Shown: in pieces, positions 50,682 to 60,979 of the stretch | Layout: each line of letters opens with the position of its first letter | Position numbering within the stretch: position 1 is the stretch's first letter | Source: Micromonospora sp. CP22 | Lineage (GTDB): Bacteria > Actinomycetota > Actinomycetes > Mycobacteriales > Micromonosporaceae | Reading direction: 5' to 3' | DNA length: 64,000 nucleotides | Assembly (NCBI RefSeq): GCF_009712475.1 | Contig: NZ_VCJO01000016.1 | Span: 28,691 to 92,690 of the forward strand | Notes under the pieces: generated by a model | Told to the model about the DNA's origin: nothing | What the model saw: only the letters and a program-made list of their open reading frames with translations | Database searches by the model: none | Translations under genes and position numbers: made by a program

Positions 50682-52052
50682 TCACGGCTTCAGGCGTACC
50701 GGCAGGTGGTCGTAGCCCCGGAGCACGCGGGTCGACCGGCGCCGTGGTGCGCCGTCCAACGCCAGGTCGGGGTAACGCTCGAACAGACTGCGCAGCCCGA
50801 CCTCGCCCTCCAGCCGGGCGAGGTTGGCGCCGAGGCAGTAGTGCGCCCCGCTGGAGAAGGCGAGATGGTCACGGGCGTTGGCCCGGGTGACGTCGAAACG
50901 ATCCGGCTCGGTGAACACGGCCGGATCCCGGTTCGCCCCGCCCAACATCGGCACCACGATCTCGCCCCGGCGTAGCCGCACCCCGGCCACCTCGGTGTCG
51001 GAGCGGCAGTACCGCGCGGTGGTCTGCACCGGGGCGTCGTAGCGCAGGATCTCCTCCACCGCGTTGGGCCACCGGTGCGGCTCGGCCCGCAGCAGCGCCA
51101 GTTGCTCCGGGTGGGCCAGCAGCACCGCCGTACCGGTGCCGAGGAGGTTCACCGTCGTCTCGAAGCCCGCCGCCAGCAGCAGGCCGGCGAGGGCGACCAG
51201 CTCGTCCTCGGTCAGCCCGTCACCGTCGCTGTCCTGGTGCACCAACTGGCTCAGCAGGTCGTCACCGGGCTCCGCGCGCAGGCGGGCGAAGTGCTCCCGC
51301 AGCCACACGTTGAGCTGCCTGATCGCCGTTTCGACGCGATGGTACTGGCCGAGGGACAGACCCAGGTCCAGCGCCGGGGACATGGCCTCGCCCCAGTCCA
51401 GGAAGCGCTGTCGCTGTTGCGCCGGCACACCGAGGATCTCCGCGATCACGGTGACCGGTAGCAGGCTGGCGTAGTGCGCGACCAGGTCCACCGACCCATG
51501 GGGCGAGGCGGCGCGGACCAGGTCGTCAAGCAGGTCCGCACAGCGTTGCTCCACCTGGGGCCGTAGTGCCTCGATCGCCCGCGCGGTGAAGACCTTGACG
51601 ACGAGCCGGCGGTAGCGGGTGTGCTCGGGTGGGTCGGTGACCAGCATCGACGGCGGGTCGATCGGCCCGATCGGCTTTCCCCGCCTGCCGAGAGCGCGCA
51701 ACATCGTGACCGCACGGGGCGCCGGCACCGTGGCCGGATGCACGCCGAACGCGTCGCTGCGGAGTATCTCGGTGACCACGTCGTGCCGGGTGGCGCTCCA
51801 CATCAGGTGGCCGCGTACCAGCGCGCCGGTCTGGCGCGCCTGGCGATAGAACGGGTACGGATCCTCCCGGACCGCCGGGTCGAGAAAGAGACGGGCCTGG
51901 GTGTCTCCCCGGCGCGCGGCGGCGGTGATCGCGAGCCGCATCAGACCGTGCCGCGTCGTCCACCGCACCACACCCCCGGGGCCCGGCACGCGCCTCGCCC
52001 GATGGGAGAAATCGGTCGCCGATCGCCAACCCAGTACGCCCACCCGTCTCAT
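50682..52052 (-). CDS. Cytochrome P450
   Basis: About 456 residues. Complete bacterial P450: I-helix LAGLLLAAGFETTVN, ExxR in AVEEILRYDAP, and the haem loop LAFSSGAHYCLGANLARLEGEV with the ligand Cys. It would hydroxylate or otherwise oxidise a metabolite, probably the NRPS product, using separate redox partners not seen here. Start uncertain: the ATG at 52052 (MRRVGVLG) has GGGAG too close. A GTG giving VRWTTRHGLMRLAI is also plausible, since homologues tend to begin near there. Confidence 0.92.
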   Translation of the reverse strand: MRRVGVLGWRSATDFSHRARRVPGPGGVVRWTTRHGLMRLAITAAARRGDTQARLFLDPAVREDPYPFYRQARQTGALVRGHLMWSATRHDVVTEILRSDAFGVHPATVPAPRAVTMLRALGRRGKPIGPIDPPSMLVTDPPEHTRYRRLVVKVFTARAIEALRPQVEQRCADLLDDLVRAASPHGSVDLVAHYASLLPVTVIAEILGVPAQQRQRFLDWGEAMSPALDLGLSLGQYHRVETAIRQLNVWLREHFARLRAEPGDDLLSQLVHQDSDGDGLTEDELVALAGLLLAAGFETTVNLLGTGTAVLLAHPEQLALLRAEPHRWPNAVEEILRYDAPVQTTARYCRSDTEVAGVRLRRGEIVVPMLGGANRDPAVFTEPDRFDVTRANARDHLAFSSGAHYCLGANLARLEGEVGLRSLFERYPDLALDGAPRRRSTRVLRGYDHLPVRLKP

Positions 52053-52457
52053 TCTCCCACCCGGAACATGCAATTTTCCCACCTGCCGCGATCAGCGTGC
52101 CAACAGCGCGGCCTGAACACCCACAGTCGATTCCACAGTAGGACGAAATGGCTGACGATTCCGCCCCGGCTGACAGATATCGGAATGACGACTGTGGCCG
52201 GACGCCGCCCTCGGCTACGCTGCCCCCAAAAGATCAACAGGAGGCGACGGCGTCACAACGCCGCGTCACCGGGCGACACCACACACACCAGGAACGGCCG
52301 CCGGGCACAGGCGGCGGGCCTCTCCTGACTTCACCGCCGCCGGCTCGTTCCCGGCGGGCGGTTTCGACGCAACCACACCACCTGCACCTGGCCCCGGGCA
52401 CGAGCGTGAACGCAGCAGCGGCCCAGGTCGGTGCGGTGGCGAGCGGAAAGGTGACCA
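52053..52457. other. Divergent promoter region between P450 and NRPS genes
   Basis: 405 bp. The left half is AT-richer than its surroundings (around 52050-52210) and should carry the P450 promoter. The right half ends with GGAAAGG, 6 nt before the GTG of the NRPS gene. I saw no strong palindrome and no credible gene. Confidence 0.5.
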
Positions 52458-55400
52458 GTGATCAATCCGGGTCGTACGCCGCTGACCACCTACCAAGCAG
52501 ACATCTGGGCGGCGAGCCGTTTGTCGCCGCACCTTCCACAGTTCAATGTGTGTGGATGGGAACAGTTCGTCGGCCCACTCGACCACGAACTCCTGCTCGC
52601 CTGCCTACGGCAGGTCATAGAGCGAAACGACGCGTTACGACTGCGTTTCGACGAGGAGAACGGTCAGCCCTTCCAATGGGTCGAACCTGAACAGGCGGTA
52701 ATCGAGGTATACGATTTCCGTGACGCCCCGGATCCCCACCAGGCATGCCATTCCTGGATGGCGCGGGTCTTCTCCCGACCCTTCGAGCTGCACCGCAACC
52801 GGTTGTACCGGTTGGCCCTGCTGCGCGAGAGCGAGTCGGTCGCGTACGTGTACCTCAACGCCCATCATCTGATCGTCGACGGCTGGAGCGCGCGGCTGCT
52901 GCTGCGGCAGATCTGCGCCGGGTACGCGGCGGCGGTCGAGGGAACAGCTCCCACCGCGAACCTATCGGGATCGGTCGCCCGCCGCGGGCTGTCCTACCTT
53001 GACCTGGCCCGGGAGCTGGCCGAATACGCCGAGTCCGTCCAGCGCAAGCTGGATATCGAGTACTTCCGCGACCGCCTCGACGGGGTCACCCCGGCGCTGT
53101 TCGCCTCGTCCGCCACCGGCCGGCACCGGACCGCACGACACAGCCTGCCCCTGCGACGGGACCTCGTCGACCGGATCCGCGCCACCGGTCAGTCGCCGTT
53201 CACCGTCTTCGCGGCGGCCCTCGCGGTGTTCCTCGGTCGGGTCCACCGCACCGAACAGGTCGTGCTCGGCGTGCCGGTGCTCAACCGCAGCACGTACGCG
53301 CAGCGGCAGACCGTCGGCCAACTCGCCAACGAACTGCCGGTGCCGGTCGCGGTTCCCGGTACGCGGACGATGCCCGAACTGGTGGCCGAGCTGCAACAGA
53401 CCCTGCGGTCGATGCGTACCCACCAACGCCTGTCCCGGGGCGAGTTGCTGCGCGAGGTCATCGCGCCGGGCGGGCCCCGCCAGCTCTACGACGTGACCCT
53501 GTCCTGGCTGCGCTGGCCGCGCCTGGAGCCGATCCACGGCATCGCCCACCGCACCTCGGGTGCCAGCCGGGTACACGAGCACAACGCCCTGGCCGTGCTC
53601 GTCAACGAGTACGACGACGGCACCCTGACCATGGATCTCGACTACTCCCGCGACGTGTTCGACGAGGACTTCCGCATCGAGGCGGTGGGCCGGCACCTCG
53701 AAACCCTCATCGGCGACGCCCTGGACCGGCCCGACGAGCCCCTGGCCCGGATCCGGATGCTCACCGACGCCGAACTCGACCGGGTCACGGGGGCGCATGA
53801 CGGCGAGGTGGACCACCCGACCGAGGCGACCCTGCACGGCCTGTTCGAGCAGCAGACCACCCGGACACCCGACCGGATCGCGGTGGTGGTCGACGAGACC
53901 GGCGAGACCCTCAGCTACGCCGACCTCGACGCGCGGGCGAACCAGGTGGCCCAGGCCCTCCGCGCCGACGGCGTCGGCCGCGACGACCGGGTGGCCGTCC
54001 TGGCCGAACGGGGAGCGCCGATGCTCGCCGGCATCCTCGGCACTTTGAAGGCGGGCGGCGCGTACGTGCCGATCGACCCCGACTACCCGAGCGCCCGGAT
54101 CCGGTACCTGCTCACCGACAGCGGCGCGAAGGTCGTGCTGGTGACCTCCCGCACCGAGGGAACCATCGCGCACGCCGGCCTCGACACCATCGCGGGTCTG
54201 ACCGTGCGCCACCTCGACGCCCTGGGAAGCCACCCGAGCGTCCCGGTCGAACCGCTCGCCCAGGCCACCGACCTCGCCTACGTCATCTACACCTCCGGGT
54301 CGACCGGCGACCCCAAGGGGGTGATGGTCGAACACCGCTCGGTGGTGAACCGGCTGGCCTGGATGCAGCGGTGCTACCCCCTCGACGGCGACGACGTGCT
54401 GGTGCAGAAGACCCCGACCTCGTTCGACGTGTCGGTGTGGGAACTGTTCTGGTGGACGTTCGCGGGTGCCCGGGTCGTCCTGCCGCGCCCCGGGGCGCAC
54501 CGTGATCCGGACGCGATGGCGGCCCTCGTGGCGCGCCACGGCGTGACGGTCATCCACTTCGTACCGTCGATGTTCGGGCCGTTCCTCGACCTGCTGGGCA
54601 CGGCGGCGCACCTGGGTCGGCAGGCCGATTCGCTCCGCCTGGTCTTCGCCAGCGGTGAGGAACTACCGGCCCGACGGGTCGATCAGTTCCACAGGTTGTT
54701 CCGCCGACCGCCCGGCACCGGCCGCTCGGCCGGGCCCCGGCTGGTCAACCTGTACGGGCCGACCGAGGCGACGGTCGACGTCACCCACCACGAGTGCCAT
54801 CCCGATCCGGACCGGCCGACCCGCCGGGTGCCGATCGGACGCCCCATCGACAACGTCCGGCTCTACGTGCTCGGCCGGGACGACCAACCGCAGCCGATGG
54901 GTGTGCCGGGTGAACTCTGCGTCGCCGGGGTCGCCGTCGCCCGGGGCTACCTGGGACGTGCCGGGGAAAGGGAGACGGGCTCCGGCGACGGCTCACCGTC
55001 CGCCGCCCGGTTCGTCACCGATCCGGTACGCGGCGACGGCCGGATGTACCGTACCGGCGACCTCGCACGGTGGCTCGCCGACGGCAGCCTCGAATACCTC
55101 GGCCGTCTCGACGGGCAGGTGAAGATCCGTGGCAACCGGGTCGAACCCGGCGAGGTCCAGCAGGTGCTCAGCGACCATCCGCAGGTCCACGAGGCGGCCG
55201 TCGTCGCCCGCTCCTCCCCCGGCCGGGACGTCCACCTGGTCGGCTACTACGTGGCGGAGGCGGACCTCGATCCGCTGCTGCTGCGTGGTCACCTGCTGCG
55301 CCGCCTGCCGGACTTCATGGTCCCCGCCCTGTTCCACCGGCTCGACCGGATGCCCCTAACCCCGAACGGCAAACTCGACGTCGCGGCGTTGCCCGCGCCC

Positions 55401-58400
55401 GTGTCGGGGTCGGGTCAGGAGCCGGAGCAGGAACCCCGCGACGATGTGGAACGCACCCTCGCCGCGATCTGGTCCCGGGTGCTGGACCTGCCGTCGGTCG
55501 GCATCCACCAGGATTACCACGCGATCGGCGGCGACTCGATCCTGGCGTTGCGCATCCGCGCCGAGGCCGAGCGGCAGGGTCTGCACTTCACCCTCGCCGA
55601 CCTGGCCGAACAGTCGACCATCGCGGCGCTGGCACAGCGCGCCCGGCGCACCGCGCCGCCGCCCGCCGTGACCGGTCCGTTCGCGCTGGTGTCCCCGCTC
55701 GACCGGGCCCGGCTGGGCGACGTGGCGGACGCCTTTCCCGCCTCCGCCGTCGCGCTCGGCCTGCTCTACCACAGCAGTGAACACGACACCGCCACCGCCT
55801 ACCACGACGTCTTCCGCTACTCGGTCCGGATGCCGTGGCACGAGGAGGCGTTCCGCACGGCGTACGACCGGCTCGTCACCCGCCATCCGGGGCTGCGTTC
55901 CGCCTTCGACGTGGGTGGTCTCTCCGAACCGATGCAGGTGGTGCACGCCCGGGTAGCCGGCGGCCTCGATGTCGCCGATCTGCGCGCTCTCGATCCGGAC
56001 GCCGCCCGCGCCGAGGTGCTGGCGCACATGCGGCAGCGACGTCACCACCGGTACGTCTTCGACCAGCCGCCACTGTTCCTGTTCCGGGCGCACCTGCTGC
56101 CGTCCGGGGTGGTCGACCTGGTGTTCAGCTTCCACCACGTGCTCCTGGACGGCTGGAGCGTCGCCACCGTCGTCGGTGAGCTGTTCCGCGACTACCTGCA
56201 CCTGATCGGCGCTGGTGTCGAGCCGGTCACCGAGACGGCGCTGCCCGACCCGGCCGCGTACGTCGTCGAGGAACGCCACGCGCTCGCCTCGCCCGCCGCC
56301 CGACAGTTCTGGGCCGACCGGCTCGACGGTGCCGAGTTGACCCAGCTCGACGGTTTCCGACCGTACGAGCCGCCCACCGCCGACGAGTCGCCGGTGCGCC
56401 TGGTCGACCTGCCGGTGGGGCTGGAACAGCGGCTCCGGGCCTTCGCCCGGGAGCACGGGCTGCCCCTGAAGTCGGTGTTCCTGGCCGCCTACTGCCTGAC
56501 CGTGCGGCTGTACTCCGGCACCACGGACGTGACCGTCGGGCTGGTCACCCACGGCCGTCCGGAGCAGGCCGGTGCGGAACGGCTGGCCGGACTCTTCCTC
56601 AACACGCTGCCGCTGCGGCTGCGGGCCGAGCACTCCTGCTGGCTGGACACGGTCCGGGAGGTGCACCGGCGGGAGCAGGAATGTCTGCCGCACCGGCGCT
56701 ACCCGCTGCACGCCATCCAGCGGGACCGGGGTGGCCGACCGGTCTTCGAACTGGCCTTCAACTACGTGCACATGCACGTCCTGGCCCCGCTGCTCGACCT
56801 GCCCGCCATCGAGCCGCTCGACTTCGACGCCTGGGAGGAGACCAACTTCGCGCTGCTGCTGAACGTCATCGTCCACCCGGCGCACCAGCGCATCGCACTG
56901 CGGATCGACGCGGACCGCCGGACGTTCACCCGGGCGCAGACCGACCTGATCGCCGACACCTACCTGCGGATCCTCGCCCGGATCACCGACGAGCCGGACG
57001 CCACACCGGACTTCGGGTTCCTGGCCCCGACCACGCCGGTGATCACCGGTGGGCCGGTCACGCCGACGACCGGGGCACGCCGGGACGTGGTCGATCGCCT
57101 CGCCGAGGCGGTACGGCGTACCCCGGACGCGGTGGCGGTCGCCGCGGGCAGCCGCCGGTGGACGTACGCGCGGTTGCAGCAGGACGTCGACCGGATCGCG
57201 TACGGGTTGGTCCACGCCGGGGTGCGGCCGGGTGATCTGGTCGGGATCGCGGTCGGCCGCTCCCCCGAGATGATCGCGTCGATCTACGGGATCGCCCGTG
57301 CCGGCGCGGGCTGTGTGCCGCTGGACGTGACCTACCCGCCGGAACGGATCGCGGCCATGCTCGACCAGGCACGACCGGTCCGGGTCATCGCGGACCGGAC
57401 GCACGCCCCGCTGGTGGGCGTACCCGAGAGCGTGCTCGTCGTGGAGGACCTGCTCGCCCCGTCGCGGGCGGTGGCACCGGTCCCACTGCCCCGGAGCCGA
57501 CCGGATGATCTGCTCTACGTCCTGTTCACCTCCGGTTCCACCGGGGTGCCGAAGGCGGTGGCGATGTCGCACGCCGCCTTGGCGAACCTTCAGGTGTGGC
57601 AGACCGCAGCGGTCAGTGCCGCAGCCGGTGGCGTCACCCTCCAGTTCGCACCCCTCAGCTTCGACGTGTCGTTCCAGGAGATCTTCACCACGATCGGCAC
57701 CGGCGGCACGCTCCAGCTCGTCGACGAGCAGCGTCGGCGGGACCCCGCGCAGCTGCTGCGCCTGCTCGACCAGGAGGCCGTCGAGCGGGTCGCCCTGCCG
57801 TACGTGGTGCTCCAACAGCTCGCCGAGACCGCGGTGACGCTCGGACTGCACCCTCGTGCGCTGCGGGTGGTGATCTCGTCGGGTGAACAGCTGCGGGTCA
57901 CCGACGAGATCCGCCGGTTCGTCGCGGCCCTGCCGGCCGGTGCGATCCTGGAGAACCAGTACGGACCGACCGAGACCCACGTCGTCACCGCGTACCCGAT
58001 GACCGGCGACCCGGACCGCTTCCCGAGCCTGCCACCGATCGGGTCGCCGCTTCCCGGAGTCCAGCTGTACCTGTTGGACGACCGGTTGCGTCCGGTGCCG
58101 GTCGGGGTCGCCGGTGAGCTGTACCTCGGTGGCGTCCAGGTGGCGCGCGGCTTCCACCGGCAGCCCGGACTGACCGGTCAACGGTTCGTGCCCAACCCGT
58201 TCGGCGCGCCCGGTGAGCGTCTCTACCGCACCGGTGACCTGGCCCGGGTGCTGCCCAACGGCGACCTGGCCTGGCTCGCGCGTACCGACACCCAGACCAA
58301 GATCCGAGGGTTCCGGGTGGAGCCGCTCGAAGCCGAGGTGGCGATCATGGAGCTGGCGGCGGAGCAGCCGGGCATTCGCGAGGCCGCGGTGGTGGCCCGA

Positions 58401-59783
58401 CGCCGGGACGACACCGACGCCTTCCTGGCCGCCTACCTCGTCGGCGACCCGACCCGGGCCGACCTGACCGGCCTGCGTCGACGGCTACGGGAGAGACTGC
58501 CCGAGCACCTGGTGCCCACCCACCTACAATGGCTGCCGGAGCTGCCGCTGACGCCGAGCGGCAAACGCGACGACCGGCGGCTGCGTGAGCTGCCACTGCC
58601 CGTGGCGGCCCCCCGGCCGACCGCGCCGCGTGACCGGTACGAGCGGGTCCTCGCGGAGATCGTCGCGGACCTGCTCCAACTGCCGCACGTCGACGTCGAA
58701 CACAACCTGTTCGAGTTGGGCGCCACCTCGCTCACCGCGATGCGCCTGGTCACGCTGATCGAGAAGCGGTACGGCGTCACCGTACCGGTCGCCGCGTTCG
58801 TGACCGGGCCGACCGTGTCCCACCTCGCCGCGTTGCTCCGCGCCGGTGGGGTGGACCCGACGTCGGTCGACCCGGTGGTGCCGATCCGCACCGGCGGCGA
58901 CCGGCCGCCACTGTTCCTGGTGCACCCGATCGGCGGCAACGTGCTGTGTTACCTCCCCCTCGCCCGGCACCTGCCCCGGGAGCAGCCCGTCCACGGGCTC
59001 CAGGCGGCCGGCATCACCGCCGGGACGACCCCGCTGCGGTCCGTGCCGGAGCTGGCGGCCAGCTACCTCGCGGCCATCCGCCGGGTCCAGCCGACCGGGC
59101 CGTACCGCATCGGTGGCTGGTCGTTCGGTGGTGTGGTGGCCTTCGAGATGGCTCGACAGCTCAACGACGAGGCCCGCCGACTCGACCCCACCGGCACCGG
59201 CCCGGTCGAACAGCTGATCCTCATCGACCCGATCGCGAGGCGCACCGACGAGCCGGTGCCGGTGACCGACGACGTGCTGCTCGACTGGTTCTTCTGGGAG
59301 CTGATGCCGATCGACCAGGATCGCCCGGTGCTGGAGGCGATCCCGTCGGAACTGGCGTCGCCCCAGGAGCGCCTGGACTTCGTCGCCCGCCGGGCCGGTG
59401 CCGCCGGGATACTCCGGCCGGGTGACTCGCCCACGGCGGTACGTCGGCTGTTCGAGGTGTTCAAGGCCAACTGGGAGGCGATCATCACCTACCGTCCCGA
59501 GGTCGTCGACCAGGACCTCACCCTGCTGCGCGCCTCCGACCCGTTACCGCCCCTGCTCAAACCCATGCACGACCTCGCCGGCACGCTGCACCTCGACCCA
59601 CGCAACGGCTGGGGTGAGCTGACCACGGGTCGGCTCGACGTGCTCGACGTGCCCGGTGACCATCTGGCCCTGATGGAGCCACCGCACGTGGCGGAGGTGG
59701 CCCGCCGGATCACCGAACTGTTGGCCGGCTCCGCCGCACCGGTGGCCGGTCGGCCCGGCCCCAGCCCGGTGGGCGGCCGGTGA
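52458..59783 (+). CDS. Two-module nonribosomal peptide synthetase (C-A-T-C-A-T-TE)
   Basis: 2441 residues. C1 about 1-440 (His136-His137-x3-Asp141); A1 about 455-980 (TSGSTG at 612-617; specificity Asp657); T1 with Ser1027 (GGDS); C2 about 1065-1510 (His1226-His1227, Asp1231); A2 about 1535-2045 (TSGSTG at 1691-1696); T2 with Ser2091 (LGATS); TE about 2145-2425 with Ser2222 (GWSFGG) and His2402 (GDH). The A1 pocket reads D-V-W-H-F-S-L-V-D, the serine code of EntF. The A2 pocket reads about D-V-Q-A-I-S-Q-V-V, unassigned. C1 at the start implies an acyl or peptidyl donor from elsewhere. No epimerase. GTG start has GGAAAGG 6 nt upstream. First gene of a coupled operon. Confidence 0.96.
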   Translation: MINPGRTPLTTYQADIWAASRLSPHLPQFNVCGWEQFVGPLDHELLLACLRQVIERNDALRLRFDEENGQPFQWVEPEQAVIEVYDFRDAPDPHQACHSWMARVFSRPFELHRNRLYRLALLRESESVAYVYLNAHHLIVDGWSARLLLRQICAGYAAAVEGTAPTANLSGSVARRGLSYLDLARELAEYAESVQRKLDIEYFRDRLDGVTPALFASSATGRHRTARHSLPLRRDLVDRIRATGQSPFTVFAAALAVFLGRVHRTEQVVLGVPVLNRSTYAQRQTVGQLANELPVPVAVPGTRTMPELVAELQQTLRSMRTHQRLSRGELLREVIAPGGPRQLYDVTLSWLRWPRLEPIHGIAHRTSGASRVHEHNALAVLVNEYDDGTLTMDLDYSRDVFDEDFRIEAVGRHLETLIGDALDRPDEPLARIRMLTDAELDRVTGAHDGEVDHPTEATLHGLFEQQTTRTPDRIAVVVDETGETLSYADLDARANQVAQALRADGVGRDDRVAVLAERGAPMLAGILGTLKAGGAYVPIDPDYPSARIRYLLTDSGAKVVLVTSRTEGTIAHAGLDTIAGLTVRHLDALGSHPSVPVEPLAQATDLAYVIYTSGSTGDPKGVMVEHRSVVNRLAWMQRCYPLDGDDVLVQKTPTSFDVSVWELFWWTFAGARVVLPRPGAHRDPDAMAALVARHGVTVIHFVPSMFGPFLDLLGTAAHLGRQADSLRLVFASGEELPARRVDQFHRLFRRPPGTGRSAGPRLVNLYGPTEATVDVTHHECHPDPDRPTRRVPIGRPIDNVRLYVLGRDDQPQPMGVPGELCVAGVAVARGYLGRAGERETGSGDGSPSAARFVTDPVRGDGRMYRTGDLARWLADGSLEYLGRLDGQVKIRGNRVEPGEVQQVLSDHPQVHEAAVVARSSPGRDVHLVGYYVAEADLDPLLLRGHLLRRLPDFMVPALFHRLDRMPLTPNGKLDVAALPAPVSGSGQEPEQEPRDDVERTLAAIWSRVLDLPSVGIHQDYHAIGGDSILALRIRAEAERQGLHFTLADLAEQSTIAALAQRARRTAPPPAVTGPFALVSPLDRARLGDVADAFPASAVALGLLYHSSEHDTATAYHDVFRYSVRMPWHEEAFRTAYDRLVTRHPGLRSAFDVGGLSEPMQVVHARVAGGLDVADLRALDPDAARAEVLAHMRQRRHHRYVFDQPPLFLFRAHLLPSGVVDLVFSFHHVLLDGWSVATVVGELFRDYLHLIGAGVEPVTETALPDPAAYVVEERHALASPAARQFWADRLDGAELTQLDGFRPYEPPTADESPVRLVDLPVGLEQRLRAFAREHGLPLKSVFLAAYCLTVRLYSGTTDVTVGLVTHGRPEQAGAERLAGLFLNTLPLRLRAEHSCWLDTVREVHRREQECLPHRRYPLHAIQRDRGGRPVFELAFNYVHMHVLAPLLDLPAIEPLDFDAWEETNFALLLNVIVHPAHQRIALRIDADRRTFTRAQTDLIADTYLRILARITDEPDATPDFGFLAPTTPVITGGPVTPTTGARRDVVDRLAEAVRRTPDAVAVAAGSRRWTYARLQQDVDRIAYGLVHAGVRPGDLVGIAVGRSPEMIASIYGIARAGAGCVPLDVTYPPERIAAMLDQARPVRVIADRTHAPLVGVPESVLVVEDLLAPSRAVAPVPLPRSRPDDLLYVLFTSGSTGVPKAVAMSHAALANLQVWQTAAVSAAAGGVTLQFAPLSFDVSFQEIFTTIGTGGTLQLVDEQRRRDPAQLLRLLDQEAVERVALPYVVLQQLAETAVTLGLHPRALRVVISSGEQLRVTDEIRRFVAALPAGAILENQYGPTETHVVTAYPMTGDPDRFPSLPPIGSPLPGVQLYLLDDRLRPVPVGVAGELYLGGVQVARGFHRQPGLTGQRFVPNPFGAPGERLYRTGDLARVLPNGDLAWLARTDTQTKIRGFRVEPLEAEVAIMELAAEQPGIREAAVVARRRDDTDAFLAAYLVGDPTRADLTGLRRRLRERLPEHLVPTHLQWLPELPLTPSGKRDDRRLRELPLPVAAPRPTAPRDRYERVLAEIVADLLQLPHVDVEHNLFELGATSLTAMRLVTLIEKRYGVTVPVAAFVTGPTVSHLAALLRAGGVDPTSVDPVVPIRTGGDRPPLFLVHPIGGNVLCYLPLARHLPREQPVHGLQAAGITAGTTPLRSVPELAASYLAAIRRVQPTGPYRIGGWSFGGVVAFEMARQLNDEARRLDPTGTGPVEQLILIDPIARRTDEPVPVTDDVLLDWFFWELMPIDQDRPVLEAIPSELASPQERLDFVARRAGAAGILRPGDSPTAVRRLFEVFKANWEAIITYRPEVVDQDLTLLRASDPLPPLLKPMHDLAGTLHLDPRNGWGELTTGRLDVLDVPGDHLALMEPPHVAEVARRITELLAGSAAPVAGRPGPSPVGGR

Positions 59784-60979
59784 TGCCGGCGGCAGGCGGG
59801 GCGCGCCGCCCCAAGGCTCTCATCCTGGGCGCGGGCATCGGCGGACTGGCCGCCGCCGCCACCCTGCGCCGGGTCGGTGTCGACGTGGAGATCTACGAGC
59901 GCGCCGGTGACCTGCGGCCCGGCGGATCGGCGCTGTCGTTGGGCGCCAACGCCCGCGTCGCGCTGCGCACCCTCGACATCGACCTCGACGTGGAGCGGCG
60001 CGGTCGGGTCTACCCCGCGCTGCGGCTCTGCACGGCGACCGGCGACCCGATCAGGACGGTGCCGTTCGAGCGGCTCGGTGACCGGCTCGGCGCGCAGAAC
60101 GTCGCCATCGGCCGCGCCGAACTACATCAGGCGCTGTTCGCCGCAGCCGGTGATCCGCCGGTGCGGCTCGGTGCCACGGCCCAGCGGTTCGAGGTGGTCG
60201 GTGACCGCGTGCGGGTCGACTTCCGCGAGGGGCAGACCGCCGAGGGTGACCTGCTCATCGGAGCCGACGGATTCCACTCGGTCGTCCGGCGGCAGATAGC
60301 CGGTCCCGAGCGACCCCGCGAACCCGGGTACGTCTGCTGGCTCGCGACCGTCCCGATGCGCCATCCGAAGATCCGGGACGGCTACACCGCCCACTACTGG
60401 GGGCGGGGCCAACGGTTCGGCCTGGTGCAGCTCGACGGCGACCGGGTCTACTGGTGGGGCACGTTGAACATGGCACCGGCGGCGGCCCGCGACTGGTCCG
60501 GGGGCAAGGCCGACATCGAGCGGGCGTACGCGGGCTGGGCCGAGGAGGTTCGGACCGCGATCGCCCGGACGCCCGAGTCGGCGATCATCACCGTCCCGGC
60601 CCGGGACCGGCCCTTCCTCGAACGGTGGGGCCACGGGCCGGTGACGCTGCTCGGCGACGCGGCGCACCCGATGTTGCCGAGTCTCGCCCAGGGCGCGGCG
60701 CTGACCATCGAGGACGCCGTCGTACTCGCGCACTGTCTCCGTGACGCGGTCGACCTGCCACAGGCGCTACGGCGTTACGAGACCGCACGGCGCGAGCGGA
60801 CCCGCTGGATGGTCAAGGAGGCGTACTCGCTCAGTCGGGTCGAGCAGCTGGCCCATCCGCTGGCCGACCTGGCCCGCCGCCTCTACCTGCGCTGGCTGCC
60901 CGATCGTCTGCTCGACCGGCGCAACGAGGTCGCCCTGACCTTCCCGGGCCGTCCGGAGCCGTCGGTGGCCGCGAGATGA
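59783..60979 (+). CDS. FAD-dependent monooxygenase/oxidoreductase
   Basis: 398 residues. N-terminal dinucleotide motif LILGAGIGGLAAAATLRR with ...VEIYERAGDLRPGG; second motif DLLIGADGFHSVVRRQI (DG motif); GPVTLLGDAAHPMLPSLAQGAALTIEDAVVLA (GD motif). This is the aromatic-hydroxylase class A flavoprotein pattern. It would oxidise the metabolite using NAD(P)H and O2. ATG at 59783 overlaps the NRPS stop (GTG at 59780 also possible). Its stop overlaps the next start, so it is coupled both ways. Confidence 0.92.
   Translation: MPAAGGARRPKALILGAGIGGLAAAATLRRVGVDVEIYERAGDLRPGGSALSLGANARVALRTLDIDLDVERRGRVYPALRLCTATGDPIRTVPFERLGDRLGAQNVAIGRAELHQALFAAAGDPPVRLGATAQRFEVVGDRVRVDFREGQTAEGDLLIGADGFHSVVRRQIAGPERPREPGYVCWLATVPMRHPKIRDGYTAHYWGRGQRFGLVQLDGDRVYWWGTLNMAPAAARDWSGGKADIERAYAGWAEEVRTAIARTPESAIITVPARDRPFLERWGHGPVTLLGDAAHPMLPSLAQGAALTIEDAVVLAHCLRDAVDLPQALRRYETARRERTRWMVKEAYSLSRVEQLAHPLADLARRLYLRWLPDRLLDRRNEVALTFPGRPEPSVAAR

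Noticed and set aside
55356..58181. Long open frame antisense to the NRPS gene
   Set aside because: Low-complexity composition (Arg/Gly/Gln-rich), no motif, no ribosome site. The plus strand encodes C-A-T domains.
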